64,000 nt of DNA from Candidatus Symbiopectobacterium sp. 'North America' (GCF_015762685.1 NZ_PEHF01000073.1:1-64000); one strand, 5' to 3'; positions 24,998 to 40,108 are shown, counted from the first letter of the stretch. Translations and numbers: made by a program. The notes: generated by a model from the sequence alone, not told the origin.

Positions 24998-27229
24998 TTA
25001 TGCCCCTTGCTGGCGACGCGCGTCGATGACATCCGGCAGTTGGTTGAGCTTCGCCAGCACCCGTCCCAATACCTGAAGGTTGTAGATCTCGATCTCCATA
25101 TCGATCACCGCGATCTGCTGTTTGGTATCACTGCGACTGGACACGCCCAGCACGTTCACCTTTTCGTTCGCCAGAATGGTGGTGATATCACGCAGTAACC
25201 CACTGCGATCGTTGGCGGTTACGCGCACCGTCAGCGAATAGCCGCTGGAGTAGCTTTCGCCCCAGACGGCATCGACAATCCGCTCAGGCGCATGGCTGCG
25301 CAGATCATCCAACTGCTCACAGTCCGCGCGGTGGATAGAGATACCACGTCCGCGTGTAATGAAACCGATGATCTCATCGCCCGGGATCGGCTGGCAGCAC
25401 CGCGCGATATGATGCATCAGATTACCAACCCCTTCTACCACAATACGACCGCTGTCTTTGCGGCTGTTCTGCGGTGGCGCTTTCTGCTGGGTGAGCTGAC
25501 GCAGCGCTTCGCGATCCTGCTCTTCGGCGCTGGGCTGATTGAGCTGCGCCTGAAGGAAGTTCACCATCTGGTTAAGGCGAATATCCCCGCCGCCAATACC
25601 GGCCAGCAGTTCATCAAGCGAGTTGATGTTATAGCGCGGCAGCAGCAGCTTCTCTGCCGCTTTGAGGCTGATCCCCAAATGTTCCAGCTCGTTATCCAGA
25701 ATCTGGCGCCCTGCCAGGATATTCTTGTCACGATCTTGCTTGCGGAACCAGTTATGGATCTTGGAACGGCCACGGCTGGTTGTGATATAACCCAGGTTCG
25801 GGTTCAACCAATCGCGGCTCGGGTTCGGCTGCTTCTGGGTGATGATTTCAATCTGATCGCCCATCTGCAACTGGTAGGTAAAGGGCACAATGCGCCCGCC
25901 AATTTTGGCCCCGATGCAGCGATGCCCAATATCGCTATGAATGTGGTAGGCAAAATCCAGCGGCGTAGAGCCGGTCGGCAGATCGACCACGTCGCCTTTT
26001 GGCGTAAACACGTAGACACGATCGTCGAACACCTGGCTGCGCACTTCGTCCAGCATTTCGTCTGAATCGGCCATCTCTTCTTGCCAGGTGAGCAGCTTGC
26101 GCAGCCAGGCAATGCGCCCTTCGTAACCGGAGCGTCCCCCCGCAACCGCGCCCTCCTTGTATTTCCAGTGCGCAGCAACGCCCAATTCTGCATCTTCATG
26201 CATCTGTTTGGTGCGAATCTGGATTTCAAGGGTTTTGCCCCTCGGCCCCAACACCACCGTGTGGATGGACTGGTAGCCATTGGGTTTCGGGTTTGCTACG
26301 TAGTCGTCGAACTCGTCGGGCAGATGACGGTAGTGGGTGTGAACGATACCGAGCGCCGCATAGCAATCCTGCAAGCGTTCAACCACAATACGCACGGCGC
26401 GCACATCAAACAATTCATCAAACGACAGGGATTTTTTCTGCATCTTGCGCCAGATGCTGTAGATATGCTTGGGTCGGCCATAGACTTCAGCCTTGACGCC
26501 TTCGCCCGCCATCGCGGTGCGCAGGGTTTTGACAAAATCGTCAATGTACTGTTCACGGTCAATTCGTCGCTCGTGCAACAGTTTGGCGATTTTTTTGTAT
26601 TCATCCGGATGCAGATAACGGAAACAGAAATCTTCCAGCTCCCACTTGAGCTGGCCGATACCGAGGCGGTTCGCCAAAGGCGCGTAGATGTTGGTACACT
26701 CCTTGGCCGCCAGCACGCGCTCTTCTTCCGGCGCATCTTTCACTTCACGCAGGTGCGCAATGCGCTCCGCCAGTTTGATCACCACGCAGCGGAAATCTTC
26801 CACCATCGCCAGCAGCATACGGCGAATATTGTCTACCTGCTCGGAGGCAACGGAATCGTGTTGCGTCGCCTTCAGTTGACGAATCGCATCCATATCGCGC
26901 ACACCGTGCACTAAATCGACGATATTCTTGCCAAAGGCGTCTCGCAGTGTGTCTTCATCCACCACGCCGGAGTCAGCCAATGGGAACAGCATCGCCGCAC
27001 GCATGCTGTCGTTATCCATGCTAAGGGTGGAGAGGATCTCCACCATTTCAATGCCGCGCCATAACAGCAACATCGCATCGGGATGCCCCTGCGTGTGCTG
27101 TTCACAATAGCGCCAGGTCTCGGCTAAGCGTTCACACGACTGCTGATTATTGATGCCCAACGATGCAATCCAGGCATCTGGCACAAACTCGCCGTCCGTA
27201 TTCAAATGCGCACTTCTTACCGCAACCAT
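24998..27229 (-). CDS. relA: (p)ppGpp synthetase RelA
   Basis: Ribosome-bound enzyme that makes (p)ppGpp when uncharged tRNA enters the A site. The 743 residues compare with 744 in E. coli. Domain order: inactive HD domain, synthetase domain with GRPKHIYSIWRKMQ and FDELFDVRAVRIVVERLQDCY (about residues 240-300) and NPKPNGYQSIHT, TGS domain (VYVFTPKGDVVDLPTGSTPLD near residue 410), zinc-finger-like CCQPIPGD and C-terminal ACT domain. Downstream of rlmD by nine bases in the same direction. No lesion seen, so the stringent response enzyme persists although mazG beside it is broken. Confidence 0.97.
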   Translation of the reverse strand: MVAVRSAHLNTDGEFVPDAWIASLGINNQQSCERLAETWRYCEQHTQGHPDAMLLLWRGIEMVEILSTLSMDNDSMRAAMLFPLADSGVVDEDTLRDAFGKNIVDLVHGVRDMDAIRQLKATQHDSVASEQVDNIRRMLLAMVEDFRCVVIKLAERIAHLREVKDAPEEERVLAAKECTNIYAPLANRLGIGQLKWELEDFCFRYLHPDEYKKIAKLLHERRIDREQYIDDFVKTLRTAMAGEGVKAEVYGRPKHIYSIWRKMQKKSLSFDELFDVRAVRIVVERLQDCYAALGIVHTHYRHLPDEFDDYVANPKPNGYQSIHTVVLGPRGKTLEIQIRTKQMHEDAELGVAAHWKYKEGAVAGGRSGYEGRIAWLRKLLTWQEEMADSDEMLDEVRSQVFDDRVYVFTPKGDVVDLPTGSTPLDFAYHIHSDIGHRCIGAKIGGRIVPFTYQLQMGDQIEIITQKQPNPSRDWLNPNLGYITTSRGRSKIHNWFRKQDRDKNILAGRQILDNELEHLGISLKAAEKLLLPRYNINSLDELLAGIGGGDIRLNQMVNFLQAQLNQPSAEEQDREALRQLTQQKAPPQNSRKDSGRIVVEGVGNLMHHIARCCQPIPGDEIIGFITRGRGISIHRADCEQLDDLRSHAPERIVDAVWGESYSSGYSLTVRVTANDRSGLLRDITTILANEKVNVLGVSSRSDTKQQIAVIDMEIEIYNLQVLGRVLAKLNQLPDVIDARRQQGA

Positions 27230-27238
27230 AAATTCTCC

Positions 27239-28645
27239 CTACAATGCCGCTTTGCCAGAGCGTGCCGCCTTACCAGAACGCTGCAAAAACAGTGCCATCG
27301 ATTCAAGGTGGCCGGTGTGAGGAAACATATCCAACATGGCGACCTGCGCCAACGTGTAACCTGCGGCCAACAGCACTTTACTGTCCCGCGCCAACGTGGT
27401 GGGGCTACACGAAACATAGACCACACGCTGTGGTGCAAGTTTAACAATTTGCGGCATCACTTCCACCGCCCCGGCGCTTGCCGGGTCTAGCAGTATCTTA
27501 TCAAATCCCTGGGCACTCCAGGACTGTTGCGCAACATCCTCGTCGAGATTTTGGTGAGAAAATGTGACGTTAGACAAGCCGTTACGGCGCGCATTCTCCC
27601 GTCCGTTCTCCACCAGCGCTGGCATACCTTCGACGCCGACCACCTCTGCCGCACGCGTTGCCAGCGGCAGCGTGAAATTGCCCATGCCGCAAAACAGATC
27701 CAGAATACGGTCTTGCGGCTGCACATCCAGCCACGCCAGCGCCTGTGCCACCATCTGCTGATTCACCGCGTCATTGACCTGAATAAAGTCGCGCGGGCTG
27801 AATGCGAGCGTCATGTCGTTCACACGATAAACCGGTGTGTCGCCCGTCAGAGGGGTGACGACATCAGACTCCGGTGCCAGATAGATAGCCACCTGATGTA
27901 CCGTGGAAAACGCGCGCAACGCATCGGTATCCGCCGCACTCAGGGCATCAAGATGGCGCAGCACCAACAGCGGACCGTTATCCGCCAGCACCAGTTCCAC
28001 ATGGCCAAGCCGTTTCACCCCTTGCAACTGGCTGAGGCAGTGACGCAGTGGGGTTAACAATGCATCCAGTTCCGGTGCTAACACCGTGCAGGTCGCGATA
28101 TCCACCACATCGTGCGATTGCCCCTGGCGGTATCCCATGCACAAACCCGACGCGGGTTGAGACACTGATTTGACGCGGGCTGATGCTTTTCCGCCCGCTG
28201 ACGCCGGTTTGTCTCCCGTCAAAAAGTATAACGCAAGACGCGCACGTCGACGGTAACCATAGGCCGGCCCCGCAATCAGTCCAATATCCGTCAGCGTTTG
28301 TCCGGTTTCTCGCGTCATCAGCTTTTGCAGCGCAGCCGATTTGCTGCGCTGTTGCAACGCGACATCGGCATGCTGCTGCTGGCAGCCACCGCACACGCCA
28401 AAGTGCGGACAGCGAGGTTCCACACGTTGCGCACTGCGCGTCAGCAGCCGTTTAAGTTCAGCGCGCGCATACTGACGTTTATCCTCGGTCAGTCGGACTT
28501 CCGCCTGCTCATCCGGCAGCACGCCGGGCACGAAAATTGTTTTGCCTTGATGACGCGCTACACCCTGTCCGAAGGGATCGAGATCGGTCACGTTAATGGT
28601 TTGCCGGGTCGTCACACGCCGGTTTGGAGAGTAGAATTGCGCCAT
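27239..28645 (-). CDS. rlmD: 23S rRNA m5U1939 methyltransferase RlmD
   Basis: SAM-dependent methyltransferase of the TrmA/RumA family with an N-terminal TRAM domain ([20 protein letters not shown]), a 4Fe-4S site ([14 protein letters not shown] plus a later Cys), the SAM motif [16 protein letters not shown] and the catalytic Cys in [13 protein letters not shown]. At 468 residues it is longer than E. coli (433), with a Ser/Ala-rich insert near residue 150 and a basic tail. The family motif DPARAG reads DPASAG here, an Arg to Ser change at a usually conserved position; whether this matters is unknown. Divergent from barA, as in E. coli. Confidence 0.93.
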   Translation of the reverse strand: MAQFYSPNRRVTTRQTINVTDLDPFGQGVARHQGKTIFVPGVLPDEQAEVRLTEDKRQYARAELKRLLTRSAQRVEPRCPHFGVCGGCQQQHADVALQQRSKSAALQKLMTRETGQTLTDIGLIAGPAYGYRRRARLALYFLTGDKPASAGGKASARVKSVSQPASGLCMGYRQGQSHDVVDIATCTVLAPELDALLTPLRHCLSQLQGVKRLGHVELVLADNGPLLVLRHLDALSAADTDALRAFSTVHQVAIYLAPESDVVTPLTGDTPVYRVNDMTLAFSPRDFIQVNDAVNQQMVAQALAWLDVQPQDRILDLFCGMGNFTLPLATRAAEVVGVEGMPALVENGRENARRNGLSNVTFSHQNLDEDVAQQSWSAQGFDKILLDPASAGAVEVMPQIVKLAPQRVVYVSCSPTTLARDSKVLLAAGYTLAQVAMLDMFPHTGHLESMALFLQRSGKAARSGKAAL

Positions 28646-28705
28646 AGTTTGCTATTGTGTCTTTAAGCTGAACGTCTGGGCCTAATTCTCCCACATTGGA
28701 ACCTC

Positions 28706-31471
28706 ATGACCAAATACAGTCTGCGTGCCCGCATGATGATACTGATTCTGGCTCCGACATTGATTATCGGGTTGCTGCTCAGTACCTTCTTCGTTATTCA
28801 CCGCAGCAATCAGTTGCAGGACCAGCTTGCCAGCGCGGGGCCAGTATTATTGAGCCGCTTTCCGCCGTCGCTGCCTATTCGATGGTAGCCAACCAGCAGG
28901 AGATGATTCAGCCGCTGATCAATATGCTGCATCGGCGTCATTCCGACATTGTACGCGCCATTATCATCACTAACGCACAACATCAGGTGTTGTTCAGCAC
29001 CGATTCACGCCATATTACCCAACTGATTGATGCGGTAAAACAACAGTCGATGCCGTCAGGGCTACATTCTCACCAGGTTGATGACAAGCTGATACTGCAT
29101 ATGCCTATCACCATCGGCCCGGAATTCACCCGTCATGCGGGCAAGGTCGAGCGCCCCGGCGCGACCGTGGGGTATGTGTTGCTAGAGCTGGATACCGACT
29201 CCATCATGCTACAACAGTATCAGGAGACTTTTATCGCCACGCTGTTGATGCTGCTGTGCATGGGGATTGCCGGTCTGTTCGCCTATCGTCTGGTGCGCGA
29301 TGTCACCATGCCGATACGCAATATGGTGGATACCGTCGATCGTATCCGTCACGGTCAATTGGACAGTCGTGCAGAAGGGTGCATGCTGGGCGAGCTGGAT
29401 ATGCTGAAAAACGGCATCAACGCCATGGCGATGTCCCTGACGGCCTGCCACGAGGAGATGCAGCAAAACATCGATCAGGCCACTTATGATCTGAGAGAGA
29501 CGCTGGAACAGATGAAGATCCAGAACGTCGAGCTGGATTTGGCGAAAAAGCGGGCGCAAGAGGCCGCGCGTATCAAGTCCGAGTTTTTAGCCAACATGTC
29601 GCACGAGCTGCGCACCCCGCTTAACGGCGTGATCGGTTTCACCCGTCAAACGCTGAAAACCACGTTAACCGCCACCCAGACCGGCTATTTGCGCACTATC
29701 GAGCGTTCTGCCAACAACCTGCTGACCATCATCAATGACGTGCTGGATTTCTCCAAGCTAGAAGCGGGCAAACTGGTGTTGGAAAACATCCCGTTCTCAC
29801 TGCATAACACGCTGGATGATGTCATCACGCTCTTGGCGCACACAGCCCACGAGAAAGGGTTAGAGCTGACGCTCAACATTCAGCCCAGCGTACCCGAACG
29901 TTTTATCGGCGATCCGATGCGTCTGCAACAGGTGATCACCAACCTGCTGGGCAATGCCATCAAATTCAACGAAAAGGGCAATATCGATATCCGCATTGAA
30001 CGCCACCGTCAAAGCCATAAACAACTGGAATTGGAAATTCAGATCCGAGATACCGGTATTGGCATCGCCGAAGGACAGCAGGCACAGTTGTTTCAGGCAT
30101 TTCGGCAGGCAGATACCAGCATTTCCCGCCGCCACGGCGGCACCGGGCTGGGGCTGGTTATCACCCAGCGGCTGGTGAAAGAGACGGGCGGCGATATTCG
30201 CTTCCAAGGCACGGTAAACCAAGGCTCCACCTTTTGGTTCCACATTACGCTAACCTGCGATCCGCACAGCAACATGACAGAGAACAATCTCTCCGTGCTG
30301 CAAGGACACAGCATTGCCTATGTGGAAGCCAACGCCTCCGCCGCGCAAGCCGGGTTAGATATTCTGGGGCAAGCGCCGTTGCAGGTGCACTTTAGCCCTA
30401 CCCTTGAACAGCTACCGCCGCAACATTTCGATATTTTGCTGCTCGGCGTTCCCGTCCGGCATCGTAATAACTTGCTGGATTACACCTCACAGTTGCGCGA
30501 CATGAGCCGCAAAGCAGCCTGTGTTATTTTGGCCTTGCCCAGTCTGGCGCAAATGGATGCTGAACAGTTGAAATCCTTCGGTATCCACGCCTGTCTGAGC
30601 AAACCCCTTTCCTCGGTACGCCTGTTGCCCTTAATACAGGAAGGTCTGTTGATCCAGCAGCTATCGTTGCTGCCAGTAACGCAACCAGCAACGCTGCCCA
30701 CACCGCGCTTGCCGCTGTGTGTGATGGCGGTGGATGACAATCCGGCCAACCTGAAACTGATCGGTACTCTGTTGGAAGAGTAGGTGGAAAACACCCTGCT
30801 GTGCGACAGCGGTGAAGAAGCTATCGCGCAGGCGGCAATGCAAGATATCGGCGTCATCCTGATGGATATCCAAATGCCCGGCATGGATGGCATTCGCGCC
30901 AGCGAGCACATCCGTCAGCTTTCCCGCCACGCTACCACGCCGATTATTGCGGTCAGCGCCCATTCGCTGAGTGACGAGCGTAAATCATTGCTGCAAGCGG
31001 GGATGGATGGTTATCTGGCTAAACCGATTGATGAGCAGATGCTGGCATCGGTATTGGCGCGTTATACCCAACAACCGGTTATAACGATTGAGAGCGAGAA
31101 CGGCAGCATGGCGCAATTGCTGGCGGAACATGATGACAGCCAGCTCTCGCTCGACTGGTCGCTGGCAACGCGTCAGGCAGCGAATAAACCCGATCTGGCG
31201 CGATCTGCTGCAAATGCTGCTGGATTCCCTGCCCGACGTACAGCAACACATCGAAACACTGTTGGCGGGCCACCCGGTGGCAGACACACTGCCGCTGATT
31301 CATAAACTGCACGGCAGTTGCGGCTACAGCGGCGTGCCACGCTTGAAGCAACTGTGTTACACGCTGGAAACCGCACTGCGTAAGGGAACGGACGTGCTTG
31401 AACTGGAGCCGGAATGGTTGTAGTTGCTCGACGAAATCGCCAATGTACGACGGGCTGCGCAGCTCGGCTGA
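28706..31471 (+). pseudogene. barA: barA, hybrid sensor kinase, four lesions
   Basis: BarA (GacS) is the inner-membrane sensor kinase that phosphorylates UvrY and drives csrB/csrC expression. The locus covers the whole protein (922 codons after correction; E. coli 918): two membrane segments, HAMP, H-box [13 protein letters not shown], ATPase domain ([12 protein letters not shown]), receiver (MDIQMPGMDG) and HPt (HKLHGSCGYSG). Lesions: a one-base deletion near 28838 after DQLASAG; in-frame TAG at 30781-30783 (LLEE-stop-VENT, Gln codon position); a two-base deletion near 31200 (PDLARDLLQM); and TAG at 31421-31423 (PEWL-stop-LLDE). Translation from the normal start ends after 60 codons. Clearly inactive. 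Confidence 0.95.
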
Positions 31472-31481
31472 CGCCCATGGC

Positions 31482-32129
31482 TCACCGCCCTGATGCGGCG
31501 ACGACCTTTTTTAGCTCGGCCAGCACCAGAGGAAATTCGGTAAAGCCATCACTTGCCAGAAAGTGGTTACCCTGCTCAACCGTAATGAACCTGGCGTCGA
31601 GGGATTTCGCCAACGCCTGACTGAATCGGTAAGGCACCACGTTATCATCAGGTGCAGCGATGACAACCCGGGTGCTTGCCCTCTGCACCAGCTTGCCATA
31701 ATCAATATCAGGTTTTATGAAGCGGTCGAGCTGCGGAAGCGTCGACAGGCGCTCATTGAAGCCGGAAACCAGAATATAGCCACCGATGGGAGCGTTGGCC
31801 GGGTGTTTTTCAAGGAACCTCAACAGCGTAATGCTGCCAAGGCTGTGCGCGACAAAATAGGTGTTGTTATCCAGCGATGTCACCTGTGTCTCGAGGGCCC
31901 GCTGCCACGCCTGCGGCTGGGGATCGTCAGGGGTGGGTAAATCAATGATCGACACCGTGGCTCCCGTTTTCTCCATCTCGCTTTTCAACCACGCGAACCA
32001 ATGCTCTGACGGTGAAGCGCCGTATCCGTGAACAATGTAGATGTGCCTGTTCGACTGCTGTGTGCTTGATGATGAGCAGCCAGACAATACGGCTGCCATC
32101 GTCAGAAGTAGACCGATAAGTTTATTCAT
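31482..32129 (-). CDS. lipoprotein serine hydrolase of the RBBP9/YdeN family
   Basis: A 215-residue alpha/beta hydrolase with a lipoprotein signal peptide (LLLTMAAVLSGC; lipobox LSGC, lipidated Cys near residue 18). The nucleophile elbow is AHSLGS (Ser near residue 95), the Asp is probably in APDDNVVP, and His in QGNHF near the C-terminus completes the triad. The oxyanion-side motif IYIVHGYGASP precedes. This small family (RBBP9, E. coli YdeN) has no agreed substrate. Convergent with the broken barA, ten bases apart. No lesion seen. Confidence 0.82.
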   Translation of the reverse strand: MNKLIGLLLTMAAVLSGCSSSSTQQSNRHIYIVHGYGASPSEHWFAWLKSEMEKTGATVSIIDLPTPDDPQPQAWQRALETQVTSLDNNTYFVAHSLGSITLLRFLEKHPANAPIGGYILVSGFNERLSTLPQLDRFIKPDIDYGKLVQRASTRVVIAAPDDNVVPYRFSQALAKSLDARFITVEQGNHFLASDGFTEFPLVLAELKKVVAASGR

Positions 32130-32330
32130 TTTCCCTCACTGAATGGGCTGTAAAGTCAGATATTGTCGATAGACCTGAATCTTAGTGCTTCAAGTTCAAT
32201 AGCACAGAGGGTGTTAGCGTCAGTGACAGAAAAATGAATGGATTTTGGATCTTTGATGACGCGTCGCCCCCGGCACCAGCGCGGGGACGACGAAGAAAGG
32301 AGCCGCCAGAAAAAATCGGCAAAGAGAGCA

Positions 32331-33247
32331 TTATTGGAGCGTTTGCGCCAGCTTGATGGTTGCCGCGACGTTACGTGCCGTCATGCGCACGTTGGCTGCC
32401 GCGTTGTCCAACGCTTCCTCCAGAGAACAGATGTTGTAAAGCACGCTGAATACTGCATCCAGGCCGTGTTCGTGCACCACGTCCACATCCGCTGTCAGGC
32501 TGCCCGCAATCCCGACCACCGGTTTGTTGTAACGCTTCGCCACGCGCGCCACGCCAATCGGCACTTTACCGTGCACCGTCTGGCTATCGATGCGCCCTTC
32601 ACCGGTGATCACCAGCGACGCATCCCGCACCAGTTCATCCAGTCCCAGCGCTTCGGTGACAATCTCAATACCCTGACGCAGTTCCGCACCTCAGAAGGCC
32701 AATAACGCAGCCCCCATGCCACCGGCCGCCCCAGAGCCCGGCACCTGATCCACATCGATATCCAGGCTGTGACGGATCACCTCAGCGTAGTGCTTGAGGG
32801 CGTTATCTAACTGCACAATCATCGCCGGGGTCGCCCCTTTTTGCGATCCGAACACCGCAGAAGCCCCCAGCTTACCGGTCAGCGGGTTCGTCACATCGCA
32901 CGCCACTTCAAAACGGCAACTTTTAATGCGTTGATCCAGTTCGCTGGCGTCAACACGTGTAAGCGTATCCAGCGCACCGCCGCCAAAACCGATCGACTCA
33001 CCCTGCGCATCCAGCAGTTTTGCCCCTAACGCCTGCGCCATGCCCGCGCCGCCGTCATTGGTGGCGCTGCCGCCAATACCGATAATGCAGTGTTTTACCC
33101 CATGGTCCAGCGCGCTGCGAATCAACTCGCCCGTACCATAACTGGTGATCAGCAGCGGATTACGCTGCGCGGATGGCACTCGCTCCAAGCCGCTGGCCGC
33201 CGCCATTTCGATAAAGGCGGTTTTTTCATCACCCGACAGGCCCAAAT
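32331..33247 (-). pseudogene. garK: glycerate kinase (garK/glxK), 5' truncated with in-frame TGA
   Basis: Glycerate 2-kinase of the GarK/GlxK family. Homology starts at GLSGDEKTAFIEMAAASGLE, about residue 80 of the 381-residue E. coli GarK; the ATP-binding N-terminal part is missing. The rest follows to the C-terminus (IGIGGSATNDGGAGM, ACDVTNPLTG, PGSGAAGGMGAA, VITGEGRIDSQT, IAGSL) but is cut by TGA at 32691-32693, where E. coli has Leu (ALMAFLGAEL). Two independent losses; inactive. Upstream the homology stops abruptly at the tail of an unrelated plus-strand frame. Confidence 0.88.
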
Positions 33248-33250
33248 CGC

Positions 33251-33368
33251 CCGGTTGCAGAATGAGTCATCGGAGAGTAAACAGCAGCAGGCGGCATCCA
33301 CGTCTACGGCTCAAGAGGAAGGCGTTAACAAGCCGACCGAAGAGAATAAAATCAACATCTACGTGTAG
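33251..33368 (+). pseudogene. possible 3' remnant of an unidentified gene
   Basis: Plus-strand frame ending in TAG at 33368, without a start of its own, reading ARLQNESSESKQQQ then AASTSTAQEEGV and ending ENKINIYV. The low-complexity, hydrophilic composition looks like a C-terminal tail. It begins where garK homology breaks off, as if a deletion removed the 5' end of garK and most of this gene together. I do not recognise the protein. Confidence 0.3.
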
Positions 33369-33400
33369 CCGTTCAGCCACACGCATTCGCGGTGCTGCTT

Positions 33401-33616
33401 TTAACGCTGCTTGAGCGGCGTCACCAACCCTTGCAGCCCTTCAATCTTGATGGTCAGCGTCAGTTGCATCAAATCGCCCAGTCGCCCTTTGGGAAACGCA
33501 TCCTTGCGGGCAAACCACAGCAAATACTCCTCAGGCAAATCGATCAGTACACGGCCCTGATACTTGCCAAACGGCATTTGTTGGGTGGCGATGGCGATCA
33601 AATCCTCTTTTTCCAT
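33401..33616 (-). CDS. ypeB: DUF3820 family protein YpeB
   Basis: A 71-residue protein nearly identical in plan to E. coli YpeB: MEKEDLIAIATQQMPFGKYQ followed by VLIDLPEEYLLWFARKDAFP. Function unknown. It starts three bases after the ligA stop codon, the conserved arrangement. Confidence 0.9.
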   Translation of the reverse strand: MEKEDLIAIATQQMPFGKYQGRVLIDLPEEYLLWFARKDAFPKGRLGDLMQLTLTIKIEGLQGLVTPLKQR

Positions 33617-33619
33617 CGG

Positions 33620-37110
<3,491 letters not shown>

Positions 37111-37198
37111 GCACCTACTCCAAGATGTTTTTTGTCATACAGTTGGCCGCGATAATAGCACAGCCCCCGCAGCCCTTCGAAACAACATTCGTTGCCTA

Positions 37199-40064
37199 CT
37201 ACGCCCCGGCACCCAGCCATATCTCCCAGCTGGTTTTCACCTGTTGACGCTCGGTCAAAAAGCTTTCAGCGCTTACACGCGCCGACTGTTCCTGCAACGC
37301 CAAATGATGCAACGCACCGCGCAGGGTGATGTACGCCAACGTCAAAGCCCGCGCTTCTACCTCGTCCATCACGCCGCACTGGGCCATCAGCTCCAGAATG
37401 CGCACGTTATCAGGCCAGCGCGTCAGGCGTGGCTCCTGTGCCGCATAACGCAGTACCAGATACTGCACGATAAATTCGATATCGGTGATACCGCCCTCAT
37501 CGGTTTTCAGATCAAACAGAGCGGGGTCTTTATTGGCCAAATGCTGACGCATCTTCTCGCGCATTTCGCGCACTTTTGCACGCAGCGTCTCCGGCTCGCG
37601 TTCCTGACATAAAATCTGACGCCGTATCGCCTCAAACTGCGCCTGTACGCCACGCTCACCGTAGACCATGCGCGCACGCACCAGCGCCTGATGTTCCCAG
37701 GTCCAGGCTTCATGTTGTTGATAATCGCCGAAAGCCCCGACGGTGCTGACCAGCATTCCCGCCGCCCCATACGGGCGCAGGCGAGCATCGACTTCGTACA
37801 GAATGCCCGAGGAGATGCGCGTACTGAACAGGTGCATCACACGCTGCGCCAGACGGAGATAGAACTGGCGGCCATCGATACTGCGCTCACCGTCGGTTAC
37901 TACCTCATCCGGGCAGTCCAGCAGGAACACCAGATCGAGATCGGAGCTGTAGCCCAGTTCCCAACCGCCCAATTTGCCATAACCAATCACCGCAAAGCCG
38001 CGTCCTTCGCGCTGGTGCAGGTGCGTCGGTTGCCCATAGCGCGCTACCATCTGCGTTCAGGCTTGCTGCACTACGGCGGCGATGATGGCTTCTACCAGAT
38101 AGGTTAAGTGATCGCTCACTTTCATCACCGGCATCACGCCTGCAATGTCGCCAGCGGCAATGCGCAACTGCTGCGCCTGTTTGAACTGCCTCACCTCTTC
38201 CAGTTGCTGCTCTTCGTCTTCCTCAGGCACGCGCATCAGGTATTGGCGCAGTTCATCGTGATAGGCTTCCGGCGCCAGCGGGTGGTAGAGCGTCGCCGGA
38301 TCGAGCAATTCATCCAGCAGCAGCGGATAACGCGCCAACTGGCTTGCCACCATCGGCGAGGCAGCACACAGACGGACCAATTGAATCAACGCAGGGCGCG
38401 ATTCCAGCAGCAGTTCCAGATAGGTGGTGCGCGTCACGATACCGAGCAACAACGGTGTCAGGCGTGGCAAAATAAGCTCAGCCTGCTGGTGAGCACACAC
38501 TTCGGCCAGCAGCAGCGGTATAAGATGATCGAGCACGTCACGTCCGCGTGGGCCAATGGTACGTTTGACCAAATCATGACGAAAATCGGTAATGGCGCGC
38601 AGTAGCTCGTTACGTGCCCCTTCGCTGAGGTGAGGCATTAACGCCCCCATATCCACCTCATCGGGCGCGTCCAGCCATACGCTGTTGTAACCGCTGCACT
38701 CCGGCGCATCCTGCCCGTCCTGCGCATCATCGCCAATCAGGTCGTTAAACACCCGGCGCACCGACAGCATATGGTTTTGTAAGGCATCGTTTAACGCTTC
38801 CCAGCCGTCAAACCCCATGCCCCACGCCAGACGCTGCTGATTCAGCGATTCTTGCGGCAAGGTTTGCGTCTGCTCATCGGCAATCGCTTGCAACAGGTTT
38901 TCCAGCCGCCGTAAAAACAGATAGGCATTGCTCAGTTCGTCCACCTGCTGCGGCGAGAGCGGTCCCAAACTACCGGTGTGCTGCAACGTCGGCAGCAGTT
39001 CCCGGCCTTGCAATCCTGGTTCACGTCCACCGCGAATCAGTTGGAAAACCTGGGTGATAAACTCAATTTCGCGAATACCACCCGCGCCCAGCTTGATGTT
39101 GTTACGCAGATCGCGTCGCCGTACTTCGCGGGCAATCATGCTCTTCATGTTACGCAGTGATTGGATCACACTGAAATCGATATAACGGGGGAACACAAAC
39201 GGACGCAGCAACGCGCGCAGTTCCTGACTGTAGGCATCTTCCATGCCGCCCATCAAACGCGCTTTCACCATGGCGTAGCGCTCCCAATCGCTCCCCTGCT
39301 CCTGATAATACTCTTCCATCGCAGCAAAGCTGAGCACCAGTGGACCGCTGTCGCCAAACGGGCGTAAACGCATATCGACACGGTAGACAAAGCCGTCCAC
39401 TGTCATCTGATCCAGCGCTTTGATCAGGCGCTGCCCCAGCCGGGTAAAGAATTGCGCATTATCCAATTCGCGCCCGTCCCCCGCGCGTTTGGCCGTTTTC
39501 CGGATAGACAAATATCAGGTCGATATCAGAGGAGAAGTTCAGTTCACCGCCCCCCAGCTTGCCCATGCCCAATATCAGCAGCGGCTGCGGCTCCCCTTGC
39601 GCATTACAGGGCGTGCCCCACTCGCGGCAGCAGGCGTCATACAACCAACCGCGCGCCGCCACAATCAATGTCTCAGCCAATTCGCTCAGTTGACGCAGCG
39701 TTTGCGGCGTGGTGCTGGTGGCGAGTGATTGCGACCAGGCAATACGTACCAGCATCCGGCGACAAAACTCGCGCAGCACGCGCATCAGCGTCGCCTCATC
39801 GCTCACCGCCTCCAGCGCTTGTGCCAACCATTGCCCATAATGCTGCCACTCATTCGGCTGCGGCGGTTGCTGATTCAATGCCTCCCACCAATCGGGATAG
39901 CGCGCCAGCGCCTCGCTGACAAAGTCACTGGAAGCCAGCACCGCCAGATCCTCTGGCGCGATGGACGCAGGGAGCATCATGCTCTCTTGCAGGCGGGATA
40001 ACACACGCTGCGCCTGCTCCGCCAGCAGCGGCGGCAACGCAGAGGAGAATGGCGAATTCGACAT
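37199..40064 (-). pseudogene. glnE: glnE, glutamine synthetase adenylyltransferase, frameshift plus nonsense
   Basis: GlnE adenylylates and deadenylylates glutamine synthetase. From [17 protein letters not shown] (ATG 40064) the first adenylyltransferase domain reads through [20 protein letters not shown] to PENGQTRGG, where one inserted G near 39480 shifts the frame; restoring it gives [11 protein letters not shown] as in E. coli. A second lesion is TGA at 38057-38059 in place of the Trp of VVQQAWVQMVARYG. Both catalytic domains (the second with [18 protein letters not shown]) are otherwise complete; corrected length 954 codons (E. coli 946). Full-length enzyme cannot be made; only the C-terminal fragment could be translated independently. 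Confidence 0.94.
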
Positions 40065-40108
40065 GGCAACTCCCTGATAATCCCGGCACTCCGGGAAGCA
40101 ATAATACG

